Part shown: one piece after another, positions 1-5,239 of the stretch
Layout of the letters: every line of letters begins with the position of its first letter
Position numbering within the stretch: the first letter of the stretch is position 1
Origin: an uncultured bacterium
Lineage (GTDB): Bacteria; Bacillota_A; Clostridia; Lachnospirales; Lachnospiraceae
Assembly (NCBI GenBank): GCA_905215045.1
Contig: CAJMOO010000110.1
Location: forward strand, 1-5,239
DNA length: 5,239 nt
Direction of reading: 5' to 3'
Position numbers and translations under genes: made by a program
Notes under the pieces: model-generated
The model's input: the letters and a program-made list of their open reading frames with translations, nothing else
Told to the model about the DNA's origin: nothing
Databases searched by the model: none

Positions 1-8
1 TCTAATGC

Positions 9-21
9 TGCTCTTCCGATC
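9..21 (+). other. Illumina adapter-like 13-mer at window edge
   Basis: The 13 bases TGCTCTTCCGATC are identical to the 3' end of the TruSeq read-2 adapter, lacking only its final T. They lie almost at the edge of the window. By chance a given 13-mer is very unlikely in 5.2 kb, so this is probably untrimmed adapter at a contig end. The first 20 or so bases should not be trusted as genomic. A coincidental genomic match cannot be excluded. Confidence 0.55.
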
Positions 22-214
22 GTTTATTTATTTTTTATCATATACCTAAAGTCTATAGAGTGGACAATTCACAAGATTGAAAATTTAAGTGGGTGTGTAT
101 GGAGAACAGCATTGGTTGTAAAATAGGAAATTTTCAGACAGAAAGTAATGTTATTATGCTTCATAAACATTCCAACAAATCAAAATTGTATAAAAAAAGA
201 AGCATCAAATATTC
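22..214. other. AT-rich non-coding region upstream of the transporter promoter
   Basis: I see no convincing gene here. An imperfect dyad CTAAAG-T-CTATAG lies at 46-58 (five of six half-site pairs complementary) and resembles a small operator. A 7-bp inverted repeat, ATGCTTC at 156-162 and GAAGCAT at 199-205, has a 36-base loop and ends ten bases before the -35 box. A 39-codon open frame (99-218) has only a poor GTGGGTG ribosome binding site and ends inside the -35 box, so I do not call it. No upstream gene end is recognisable. Confidence 0.5.
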
Positions 215-243
215 TTGACAGTATTACTAGGAAATGATATTAT
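215..243 (+). promoter_or_regulatory. Sigma-A promoter of the transporter gene
   Basis: A perfect -35 box TTGACA (215-220) is followed by a 17-base spacer and TATTAT (238-243, five of six matches to TATAAT). A TG at 235-236 gives an extended -10. Transcription would start near 250, leaving an untranslated leader of about 55 bases. That is too short for a typical riboswitch, and I see no leader terminator. Control, if any, is more likely by a protein bound around or upstream of the promoter. Confidence 0.82.
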
Positions 244-290
244 ACGAATAATTCCTACTGGAAAACTATGAAAAAGAAAAACTATAAGAG

Positions 291-298
291 AGGATGTG
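291..298 (+). promoter_or_regulatory. Ribosome binding site deciding the transporter start
   Basis: AGGATGTG matches the anti-Shine-Dalgarno complement AGGAGGTG at seven of eight positions. It lies seven bases before the ATG at 306. The alternative in-frame ATG at 294 sits inside this site with no usable spacing, so 306 is the better start. Confidence 0.65.
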
Positions 299-305
299 TA
301 ACAAA

Positions 306-1634
306 ATGAGCATTAACACAGCAGATTTTGCCGCACTAGCAGTTACAGTTGTTTTGTTTGCGGTTATCTATTATTTGGATTATAAGAAAGGCGTAGACTT
401 CGGACTTTTAACATTATTAGGAACAGTTTTTGGAATCGCAGTTGGTCTGGGATTTGGAAATCATTTTACATATGTTGAGATTTTCGGACGGATCTATACC
501 AATGTATTGACAGCACTTGTTGTACCAATGCTGTTATTTAGTATCATCGCAAGTATCACAAATCTAAGCGAATCCATTCATTTAAAGAAAATCGGTGGAA
601 AGTCAATCTTTTATCTGATCTTAAATACAGCGATCGCAAGTACGATTACAGTGATCGCAGCAGTCATCTTAAAAGTCGGTGATGGATTTGCTTACAAAGT
701 AGCTGATGGATATCAGAAAGTTGAAGTTCCATCTGTTGTTGATACGATCGTAAACTTATTCCCAAGCAACTTCGCAACAAACTGGAGTGAAGGACAGATC
801 ATTCCGATCGTCGTATTTGCAATCATCATTGCATTATCTTACAATGCAATTTCCAAAGAAAATGAATCCGTAAAACCATTTAAAGCATTTATTGATGCAG
901 GGAATCAGGTGATCGGACAGGCAATTGACTGGATCATTGGATTTACACCATATGCAGCATTATCTTTCTTGGCAAGAGCCGTTGGAAGAAGCAGTGTCAC
1001 GGAATTGCTGCCATTATTAAGTACATTAGTATTATCTTATATCTTATGTGCAGTTCAGGCATTTGGAGTAGAAGGATTATTAATTAAATTTGTAGCAAAA
1101 TTAAGTCCTGTTAAATTCTTTAAAGGAATCGCACCAGCTCAGTATGTAGCATTTACGACACAGAGCAGTGTTGGTACGATCCCGGTTACATTAAGACAGT
1201 TAAAAGAAGCACTTGGAGTTGATGGAGATGTAGCATCATTTACGGCAGGTCTTGGAGCCAATGTTGGAATGCCAGCATGTGCAGGAATCTGGCCAGCATT
1301 AACAGCGGTATTTAGTGTTCATATGTTAGGATATCATTACGGAATTGCACAGTATGCATTTCTGATCCTGATCACATTAGTAGTATCTGTTGGAACAGTC
1401 GGGGTTCCAGGAACAGCGACGATCACATCAACAGCTGTATTTGCAGCACTTGGCTTACCAATCGAATTAGTTGTCGTATTTGCACCAATCTCAACGATCG
1501 TTGACATGGCAAGAACAATGACAAATGTAACAGGAGCAGCAACAGCAGCCGTTATCACAGCAGCAACTGAAGGTCTGGTTGATGAAGAAGTTTACAATTC
1601 AGATCAGGCAAAACATGTTGCAGTAAACAACTAG
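306..1634 (+). CDS. Dicarboxylate/amino acid:cation symporter, TcyP-like (probable L-cystine uptake)
   Basis: A 442-residue inner-membrane secondary transporter of the DAACS (glutamate/aspartate/cystine carrier) family, expected to import an amino acid using a cation gradient. Hydrophobic segments lie near residues 8-24, 32-51, 67-87, 101-122, 165-182, 202-226 and 234-257, followed by the two re-entrant hairpins and the last helices. The first segment is extra relative to archaeal GltPh, as in TcyP. Motifs seen are QSSVGTIP (286-293, hairpin 1), GANVGMPACAG (317-327, helix 7), GVPGTAT (366-372, hairpin 2) and DMARTMTNVTG (400-410, helix 8) with D400, R403 and N407. The helix 7 NMDGT signature of glutamate carriers is replaced, and CAGIWPA resembles the CAGIYPA of cystine carrier TcyP. 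This favours cystine or another amino acid, but substrate is inferred. The ATG at 306 is chosen by ribosome binding site spacing; a start at 294 would add four residues. It stands alone between its own promoter and terminator. Confidence 0.88.
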   Translation: MSINTADFAALAVTVVLFAVIYYLDYKKGVDFGLLTLLGTVFGIAVGLGFGNHFTYVEIFGRIYTNVLTALVVPMLLFSIIASITNLSESIHLKKIGGKSIFYLILNTAIASTITVIAAVILKVGDGFAYKVADGYQKVEVPSVVDTIVNLFPSNFATNWSEGQIIPIVVFAIIIALSYNAISKENESVKPFKAFIDAGNQVIGQAIDWIIGFTPYAALSFLARAVGRSSVTELLPLLSTLVLSYILCAVQAFGVEGLLIKFVAKLSPVKFFKGIAPAQYVAFTTQSSVGTIPVTLRQLKEALGVDGDVASFTAGLGANVGMPACAGIWPALTAVFSVHMLGYHYGIAQYAFLILITLVVSVGTVGVPGTATITSTAVFAALGLPIELVVVFAPISTIVDMARTMTNVTGAATAAVITAATEGLVDEEVYNSDQAKHVAVNN

Positions 1635-1665
1635 GATAGAAGAAATTCTATATATAATCACTGTA

Positions 1666-1724
1666 TGAAAAGACACTTGATCGTAACGTATATTTTATGT
1701 ATGTTATGAGCAGGTGTTTTTTCA
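1666..1724 (+). terminator. Rho-independent terminator of the transporter gene
   Basis: An outer 14-bp stem pairs 1666-1679 with 1711-1724, with two G-U pairs. After one mismatch an inner 10-bp stem pairs 1681-1690 with 1700-1709, closing a nine-base loop. The descending arm contains T6 (1717-1722) and the ascending arm a matching A run, so it may act on both strands. It starts 31 bases after the transporter stop codon. Confidence 0.75.
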
Positions 1725-1744
1725 TTTCATGTAATTAATATAAG

Positions 1745-1773
1745 TTGAGGCGGCTAAAATTTCGTGCTATCAT
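1745..1773 (+). promoter_or_regulatory. Candidate promoter of the ATPase-nuclease operon
   Basis: TTGAGG (1745-1750, four of six matches) is followed by 17 bases and TATCAT (1768-1773, five of six). Transcription would start near 1780, about 60 bases before the ATG at 1840. The -10 box overlaps the left arm of the inverted repeat at 1756-1802. This is the best sigma-A-type match between the upstream terminator and the gene, but it is clearly weaker than the transporter promoter. Confidence 0.42.
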
Positions 1774-1804
1774 AATCAATATAGATAAGAGCACGAAGTT
1801 TTTT
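1756..1804 (+). terminator. Second terminator-like hairpin, or operator, ahead of the operon
   Basis: A 13-bp stem (1756-1768 with 1790-1802, one G-U pair, core TTCGTGCT/AGCACGAA) has a 21-base loop and runs into T6 (1799-1804). By form it is an intrinsic terminator and would backstop readthrough from the transporter. It lies only 21 bases before the next ribosome binding site. It also encloses the candidate -10 box, so the same symmetry could instead be an operator, or an attenuator if transcription begins further upstream. Confidence 0.5.
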
Positions 1805-1825
1805 CATATTATAGAAAATTGATTC

Positions 1826-1837
1826 AAGGAGGTGATC
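1826..1837 (+). promoter_or_regulatory. Full-length Shine-Dalgarno, first paralogue
   Basis: AAGGAGGTGATC is complementary over all 12 bases to the typical 16S rRNA 3' end. The AGGAGG core lies seven bases before the ATG at 1840. It rules out the upstream in-frame TTG at 1819, which precedes the site, and predicts strong initiation once the message is made. Confidence 0.88.
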
Positions 1838-1839
1838 GT

Positions 1840-3405
1840 ATGGGAAATTATCTAAATCCAGGGAATGAAAAGTTCAGAAGAATGATTCAGTCTGAAATTT
1901 ATGTAGATAAGACAGGGATGATAAAATATACGAATTCCGTACTAGATACAGCACAAAACTATGTCTGTGTCAGCCGTCCAAGAAGATTTGGGAAGTCAAT
2001 GGCTGCGAATATGCTGACAGCTTATTACAGCCGCGGTTGTAATTCAAAAGAATTATTTGGAAAGTTTGAAATTGCAAAAGATAAAGATTTTGAAAAATAT
2101 CTGAATCAATATAATACCATATTCTTAAATATGCAGGAATTTCTAAGTCGAAGTCATAATGTAGAAGAATTGATCGATCGTGTGAAGAAGCTTGTGATCA
2201 GAGATTTGAAAATGGAATATCCAGAAGTTGATTATTTTGACGATACAGATTTGATTGAGTGTATGCAGGATATTTATGCACAAATGCAGTACCCATTTGT
2301 TGTGATCATTGATGAATGGGATTGCATTTTTAGGGAATATAAACAAGATAAAGAAGCACAGGAAAAATATTTAGATTTTCTACGGGACTTATTAAAAGAT
2401 AAGGCATGTATTTATCTATCTTACATGACAGGAATTTTACCGATTAAGAAATATGGAACACATTCGGCACTGAATATGTTTGATGAATTTTCCATGATCG
2501 CCCCGGGACCTTTAGCATGTTATGTCGGGTTTACAGAACAAGAAGTCAAAAAGCTCTGTGAACAATACGGAATGGATATGGAAGAAGTTAAGAACTGGTA
2601 TGATGGATATTCATTTGATGGAGTACTGTCTGTGTATAGTCCAAGATCGGTTGTAAATAGTATGAGATTTCGAAAGATATCAAATTACTGGAATCAGACA
2701 GAGACTTTTGAAGCATTACAGATGTATATTGATATGAATTTTGAGCATCTAAAAGATGATGTTTTAAGTATGATCGCTGGAGAAAGCGTGGCGGTGAATA
2801 CCGAAAGTTTTACGAATGATATGGCAACGTTTCGTACAGAAGATGATGTACTGACATTATTGATCCATCTTGGATATCTTGCATATGATGATAAAACAAA
2901 AACAGTCAAGATACCAAATAGTGAAATTCGGGCAGAATATGTAAATACAGTTTCAGTATCAGACTGGGGATCTGTTTCAAAAGCACTAAAAGATTCTGCA
3001 GATACATTAAATGCAATCTGGCAAGGCAGAGAAGAACAGGTATCGAAAGCCATTGAACAGGCACATTTTGAGACATCACATATCCAGTATAATGATGAAA
3101 ATGCATTGAGTTATACGATTTCACTCGCATTATATGCAGCAAGGAATTTTTATACCATTCACAGAGAACTGGCAGGTGGAAAAGGATTTGCAGATTTGGT
3201 CTTTATTCCGAAAAAACAATTTGCAGAGAAACCGGCATTGGTAGTTGAATTAAAATGGGATCAGAGCGCAGAAGGTGCGATCAAGCAGATCAAAGATAAG
3301 AAGTATTTTGAAAGTTTGGAAGAATATCAGGATAATCTGTTGTTGATTGGTATTAATTATGATAAGAAAACAAAAGAACACGTGTGTAAAATAGAGAAAT
3401 ATTAA
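1840..3405 (+). CDS. AAA-ATPase-like / PD-(D/E)XK nuclease domain protein, first paralogue
   Basis: A 521-residue soluble protein with no signal peptide or membrane segment, the usual size for this two-domain family (PF09820 AAA-ATPase-like plus PF08011/DUF1703). Visible in order are the N-terminal signature YVDKTG (21-26), a P-loop SRPRRFGKS (45-53, lysine 52) and a Walker B strand FVVIIDEWD (153-161, D158 and E159). Then come TGILPIKK (197-204), WYDGY (253-257) and GYLAY (345-349). The C-terminal nuclease core has D452 in GFADLVF, E470 and K472 in VVELKW, and QIKDKKY (483-489). All expected catalytic positions are present, so ATP binding and metal-dependent DNA or RNA cleavage are plausible but unproven. 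The start at 1840 is fixed by the ribosome binding site and by alignment with the paralogue's MGRFVNP start. It is the first gene of a two-gene operon, 33 bases before the paralogue. The biological role of the family is unknown to me; a defence or mobile-element link is inference. Confidence 0.88.
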   Translation: MGNYLNPGNEKFRRMIQSEIYVDKTGMIKYTNSVLDTAQNYVCVSRPRRFGKSMAANMLTAYYSRGCNSKELFGKFEIAKDKDFEKYLNQYNTIFLNMQEFLSRSHNVEELIDRVKKLVIRDLKMEYPEVDYFDDTDLIECMQDIYAQMQYPFVVIIDEWDCIFREYKQDKEAQEKYLDFLRDLLKDKACIYLSYMTGILPIKKYGTHSALNMFDEFSMIAPGPLACYVGFTEQEVKKLCEQYGMDMEEVKNWYDGYSFDGVLSVYSPRSVVNSMRFRKISNYWNQTETFEALQMYIDMNFEHLKDDVLSMIAGESVAVNTESFTNDMATFRTEDDVLTLLIHLGYLAYDDKTKTVKIPNSEIRAEYVNTVSVSDWGSVSKALKDSADTLNAIWQGREEQVSKAIEQAHFETSHIQYNDENALSYTISLALYAARNFYTIHRELAGGKGFADLVFIPKKQFAEKPALVVELKWDQSAEGAIKQIKDKKYFESLEEYQDNLLLIGINYDKKTKEHVCKIEKY

Positions 3406-3423
3406 AAACAGGTAAAAGGAATT

Positions 3424-3431
3424 GGAGAGGT
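3424..3431 (+). promoter_or_regulatory. Ribosome binding site, second paralogue
   Basis: GGAGAGGT lies seven bases before the ATG at 3439, inside the 33-base gap between the two paralogues. It is an imperfect match, weaker than the 12-base site of the first gene. No terminator or convincing promoter lies in this gap, supporting co-transcription. Confidence 0.7.
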
Positions 3432-3438
3432 ATAAAAT

Positions 3439-5028
3439 ATGGGCAGATTTGTTAATCCAGATAATAGTGCGTTTCAAGCAGCACTAAATTCCAGAATTTA
3501 TGTAGATAAAACAGGATTGATCGCATGTATGAATGAAGTTCTGGATTCTACAGATGCGTATATTTGTAATAGCCGCCCAAGGCGTTTTGGAAAATCATAT
3601 GCAGCGAATATGCTTGCGGCATATTACAGCAAAGGAGCCGAATCAGAAAAGATGTTTTCTGATCTTGAGATAGGACAATCAGAAGATTTTAAGAAACATT
3701 TGAATAAATATGATGTGATTCATATTGATGTACAATGGTTTTTGATAAACTGCGAAGATGCGGATAATGTTGTGCCATATATCACAAGAGTTGTGCTGGA
3801 TGAATTGCGTGAAGTTTATCCAGAGATTTTACGTCAAGAAGTGGTATCTTTGCCAGATGCTCTTTCTCTGGTTAAGGATAAGACAGGACAGAAATTTATC
3901 ATTATCATTGATGAATGGGATGTGCTGATTAGAGATGAATCAGCAAATAAAAAAGTGCAGGACGAATATATCCGATTCCTAAGAGGTATGTTTAAGGGAA
4001 CAGAACCAACAAAATATATTCAACTTGCATATCTTACAGGCATCTTGCCGATCAAGAAAGAAAAAACACAATCAGCACTTAACAATTTCCGGGAATATTC
4101 AATGCTTAGTGCAGGATGCTTGGCTTCTTATATTGGTTTTACAGAAGATGAAGTAAAAGAACTTTGTAAAACATATAAAAAAGATTTTACAGAGGTAAAA
4201 CGTTGGTATGATGGATATCAGTTAGGAAAATATCATGTCTATAATCCCAATGCAGTTGTAAACTTGATGGTGGATGGAAACTTCCAAAGTTATTGGTCAG
4301 GAACAGCTTCTTATGATTCGATTGTTCCATTGATCAATATGGATTTTGATGGATTGAAGATCGCAATTATTGAAATGGTGTCGGGAGCATCTGTCGAAGT
4401 AGATGTTGGTTCATTCCAAAATGACGTTGAGAATATTGTAAATAAAGATGACGTTTTAACATATTTGATTCATATGGGATACTTAGCATATTCAAGTGTT
4501 AATAGGATAGCATTTGTACCGAATGAAGAGATAAGACAAGAACTGATTCGTGCAACAAAAAGAAAAGAATGGAATGAAATGCTGAAATTTCAGCAAGAAT
4601 CAGAGGATCTTCTGGATGCAACTTTGGATATGGATGGAGAAACAGTTGCAGCTCAGATTGAGAAGATCCATGAGGAATATGTTTCAGCAATTCAATATAA
4701 TAACGAAAATTCACTCAGTAGTGTATTGGCATTAGCTTATTTGAGTGCAATGCAGTATTATTTTAAACCGGTCAGGGAATTTCCTACAGGACGTGGTTTT
4801 GCAGATTTTGTGTTCATTCCAAAACCGGAATACAGGAATGATTATCCGGCACTTGTTGTGGAATTGAAGTGGAATAAAAGTGCTGTTAGTGCATTGCAAC
4901 AGATTAAGGATAAAAAATATCCAGATTCTATTCAAAATTATGCAGGTAATGTTTTGCTTGTGGGAATTAATTATAGTAAAAAAGAAAAGAAGCATGAATG
5001 TGTGATTGAAGAATACTTGAAAAAATAA
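3439..5028 (+). CDS. AAA-ATPase-like / PD-(D/E)XK nuclease domain protein, second paralogue
   Basis: A 529-residue paralogue of the preceding gene with the same architecture and the same start context. It has YVDKTG (21-26), P-loop SRPRRFGKS (45-53, lysine 52), Walker B IIIIDEWD (154-161), TGILPIKK (200-207), WYDGY (256-260) and VYNP (267-270). The C-terminal nuclease core has D456 in GFADFVF, E475 and K477 in VVELKW, and QIKDKKY (488-494). No key residue is lost, so this is not a decaying duplicate. Compared with the first copy it has a three-residue longer loop before TGILPI and a slightly longer basic C-terminus ending EEYLKK. Residues 100-153 are almost unrelated between copies although the length is identical. 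It is probably translated from the same message as the first copy, and a heteromeric complex is possible but unproven. Cytoplasmic location is inferred from the absence of signal or membrane segments. Confidence 0.88.
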   Translation: MGRFVNPDNSAFQAALNSRIYVDKTGLIACMNEVLDSTDAYICNSRPRRFGKSYAANMLAAYYSKGAESEKMFSDLEIGQSEDFKKHLNKYDVIHIDVQWFLINCEDADNVVPYITRVVLDELREVYPEILRQEVVSLPDALSLVKDKTGQKFIIIIDEWDVLIRDESANKKVQDEYIRFLRGMFKGTEPTKYIQLAYLTGILPIKKEKTQSALNNFREYSMLSAGCLASYIGFTEDEVKELCKTYKKDFTEVKRWYDGYQLGKYHVYNPNAVVNLMVDGNFQSYWSGTASYDSIVPLINMDFDGLKIAIIEMVSGASVEVDVGSFQNDVENIVNKDDVLTYLIHMGYLAYSSVNRIAFVPNEEIRQELIRATKRKEWNEMLKFQQESEDLLDATLDMDGETVAAQIEKIHEEYVSAIQYNNENSLSSVLALAYLSAMQYYFKPVREFPTGRGFADFVFIPKPEYRNDYPALVVELKWNKSAVSALQQIKDKKYPDSIQNYAGNVLLVGINYSKKEKKHECVIEEYLKK

Positions 5029-5034
5029 GAAACA

Positions 5035-5086
5035 ATAAAATCCATGAGAACAACAAACCAAAAAATCGTGTTCTCATGGATTTTAT
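5035..5086 (+). terminator. Terminator of the ATPase-nuclease operon
   Basis: A perfect 17-bp inverted repeat pairs 5035-5051 with 5070-5086 around an 18-base loop. It begins six bases after the stop codon. The core CCATGAGAAC/GTTCTCATGG is flanked by AAAA and TTTT, and the T-rich stretch continues as TTTTATATTTT. The symmetric A and T runs suggest it works on both strands. Confidence 0.82.
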
Positions 5087-5100
5087 ATTTTACAGATATT

Positions 5101-5189
5101 TTTACGAAATCCCAGAGGCAGAAGCGACCCGCCGCAGGCGGAGAATCCTGTAAAGCAGGATCCTTTCTTGAAATCATATTATGCTCCTT
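5101..5189 (-). other. GC-richer structured patch with a minus-strand start signal
   Basis: This patch is richer in GC than its surroundings. It holds a CCGCC-GCA-GGCGG hairpin (5129-5141) and a second hairpin (5143-5163, loop TAAAG). The second pairs better as minus-strand RNA: eight pairs including one G-U, where the plus strand has an A-C mismatch. On the minus strand AAGGAG (complement of 5184-5189) lies six bases before an ATG (5177-5175). That opens a 68-codon frame which runs through the terminator hairpin and 58 bases of the paralogue's 3' end. Such a frame is unlikely to be a conserved protein. The patch could be a dispersed repeat, a small RNA or the start of a short peptide gene. 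The remaining bases to the window end are AT-rich and show nothing else I can support. Confidence 0.3.
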
Positions 5190-5239
5190 TTTTCTTTATA
5201 CAATCTTAATACAAGAGAACATATCCTTACACTATCTTT

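Noticed and set aside
99..218. 39-codon plus-strand open frame beginning MENSIGCK
   Set aside because: It has a poor ribosome binding site, an AT-rich low-complexity basic product, and a stop codon inside the transporter -35 box. No family is recognisable.
294..305. Four-residue N-terminal extension (MCNK) of the transporter
   Set aside because: The ATG at 294 lies within the Shine-Dalgarno stretch and has no spacing. The ATG at 306 is seven bases from AGGATGTG.
1337..1558. Minus-strand open frame inside the transporter
   Set aside because: It is antisense to the conserved helix 7-8 coding region. Its composition is explained by the opposing codons, and no domain or ribosome binding site is apparent.
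1819..1839. Seven-residue extension of the first paralogue from a TTG at 1819
   Set aside because: The perfect Shine-Dalgarno lies downstream of this TTG, and the paralogue begins with the matching MG..NP start, so translation begins at 1840.
2694..3142. Two overlapping minus-strand open frames inside the first paralogue
   Set aside because: They are shadows of a well-supported coding region and overlap each other. Their composition is cysteine- and serine-rich or hydrophobic, without a recognisable family.
3431..3436. TATAAA before the second paralogue as an internal -10 box
   Set aside because: There is no -35 partner at 16-18 bases, and it overlaps the space between the ribosome binding site and the start codon.
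4499..5061. Minus-strand open frames across the second paralogue's 3' end and its terminator
   Set aside because: They are antisense to conserved nuclease-core codons and, for the longer one, run through the terminator hairpin. The products are low-complexity hydrophobic sequences.
4971..5177. 68-codon minus-strand frame beginning MISRKDPALQ as a protein gene
   Set aside because: It has a good ribosome binding site but runs through a perfect terminator hairpin and into the 3' end of the opposite gene. It is kept only as a low-confidence structured patch.

Overview
The window is AT-rich and looks like a Firmicutes genome, most likely a gut clostridium of the Lachnospiraceae type. The clues are strong AGGAGG-type ribosome binding sites, a textbook TTGACA promoter, U-tract terminators, and protein families common in that group. 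Species cannot be assigned from the sequence alone. Bases 9-21 match the 3' end of an Illumina adapter, so the left edge may be a contig end carrying a little adapter sequence.

Layout: bases 1-305 are non-coding and hold a strong extended -10 promoter (215-243). It drives a monocistronic membrane transporter gene (306-1634) of the dicarboxylate/amino acid:cation symporter (DAACS) family, on the TcyP-like (L-cystine) branch. A long hairpin terminator follows (1666-1724). A second hairpin with a T6 tract (1756-1804) overlaps a candidate promoter (1745-1773) just ahead of the next gene.

The rest is a two-gene operon of paralogues (1840-3405 and 3439-5028, 33-nt gap). Each encodes a roughly 520-residue cytoplasmic protein with an N-terminal AAA-ATPase-like domain (PF09820 type) and a C-terminal PD-(D/E)XK nuclease-like domain (PF08011/DUF1703 type). 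Both copies keep all visible ATPase and nuclease motifs, but divergence is very uneven: about 61% identity over the first 66 residues, about 17% over residues 100-153, and about 67% over the nuclease core. The operon ends at a perfect 17-bp hairpin terminator (5035-5086). The last 150 bases contain a GC-richer patch with two small hairpins and, on the minus strand, a ribosome binding site plus ATG of doubtful meaning.

The transporter and the paralogue pair appear to be separate transcription units with no evident functional link. The biological role of the ATPase-nuclease family is not established. A paired defence or nucleic-acid-processing role is inference only.
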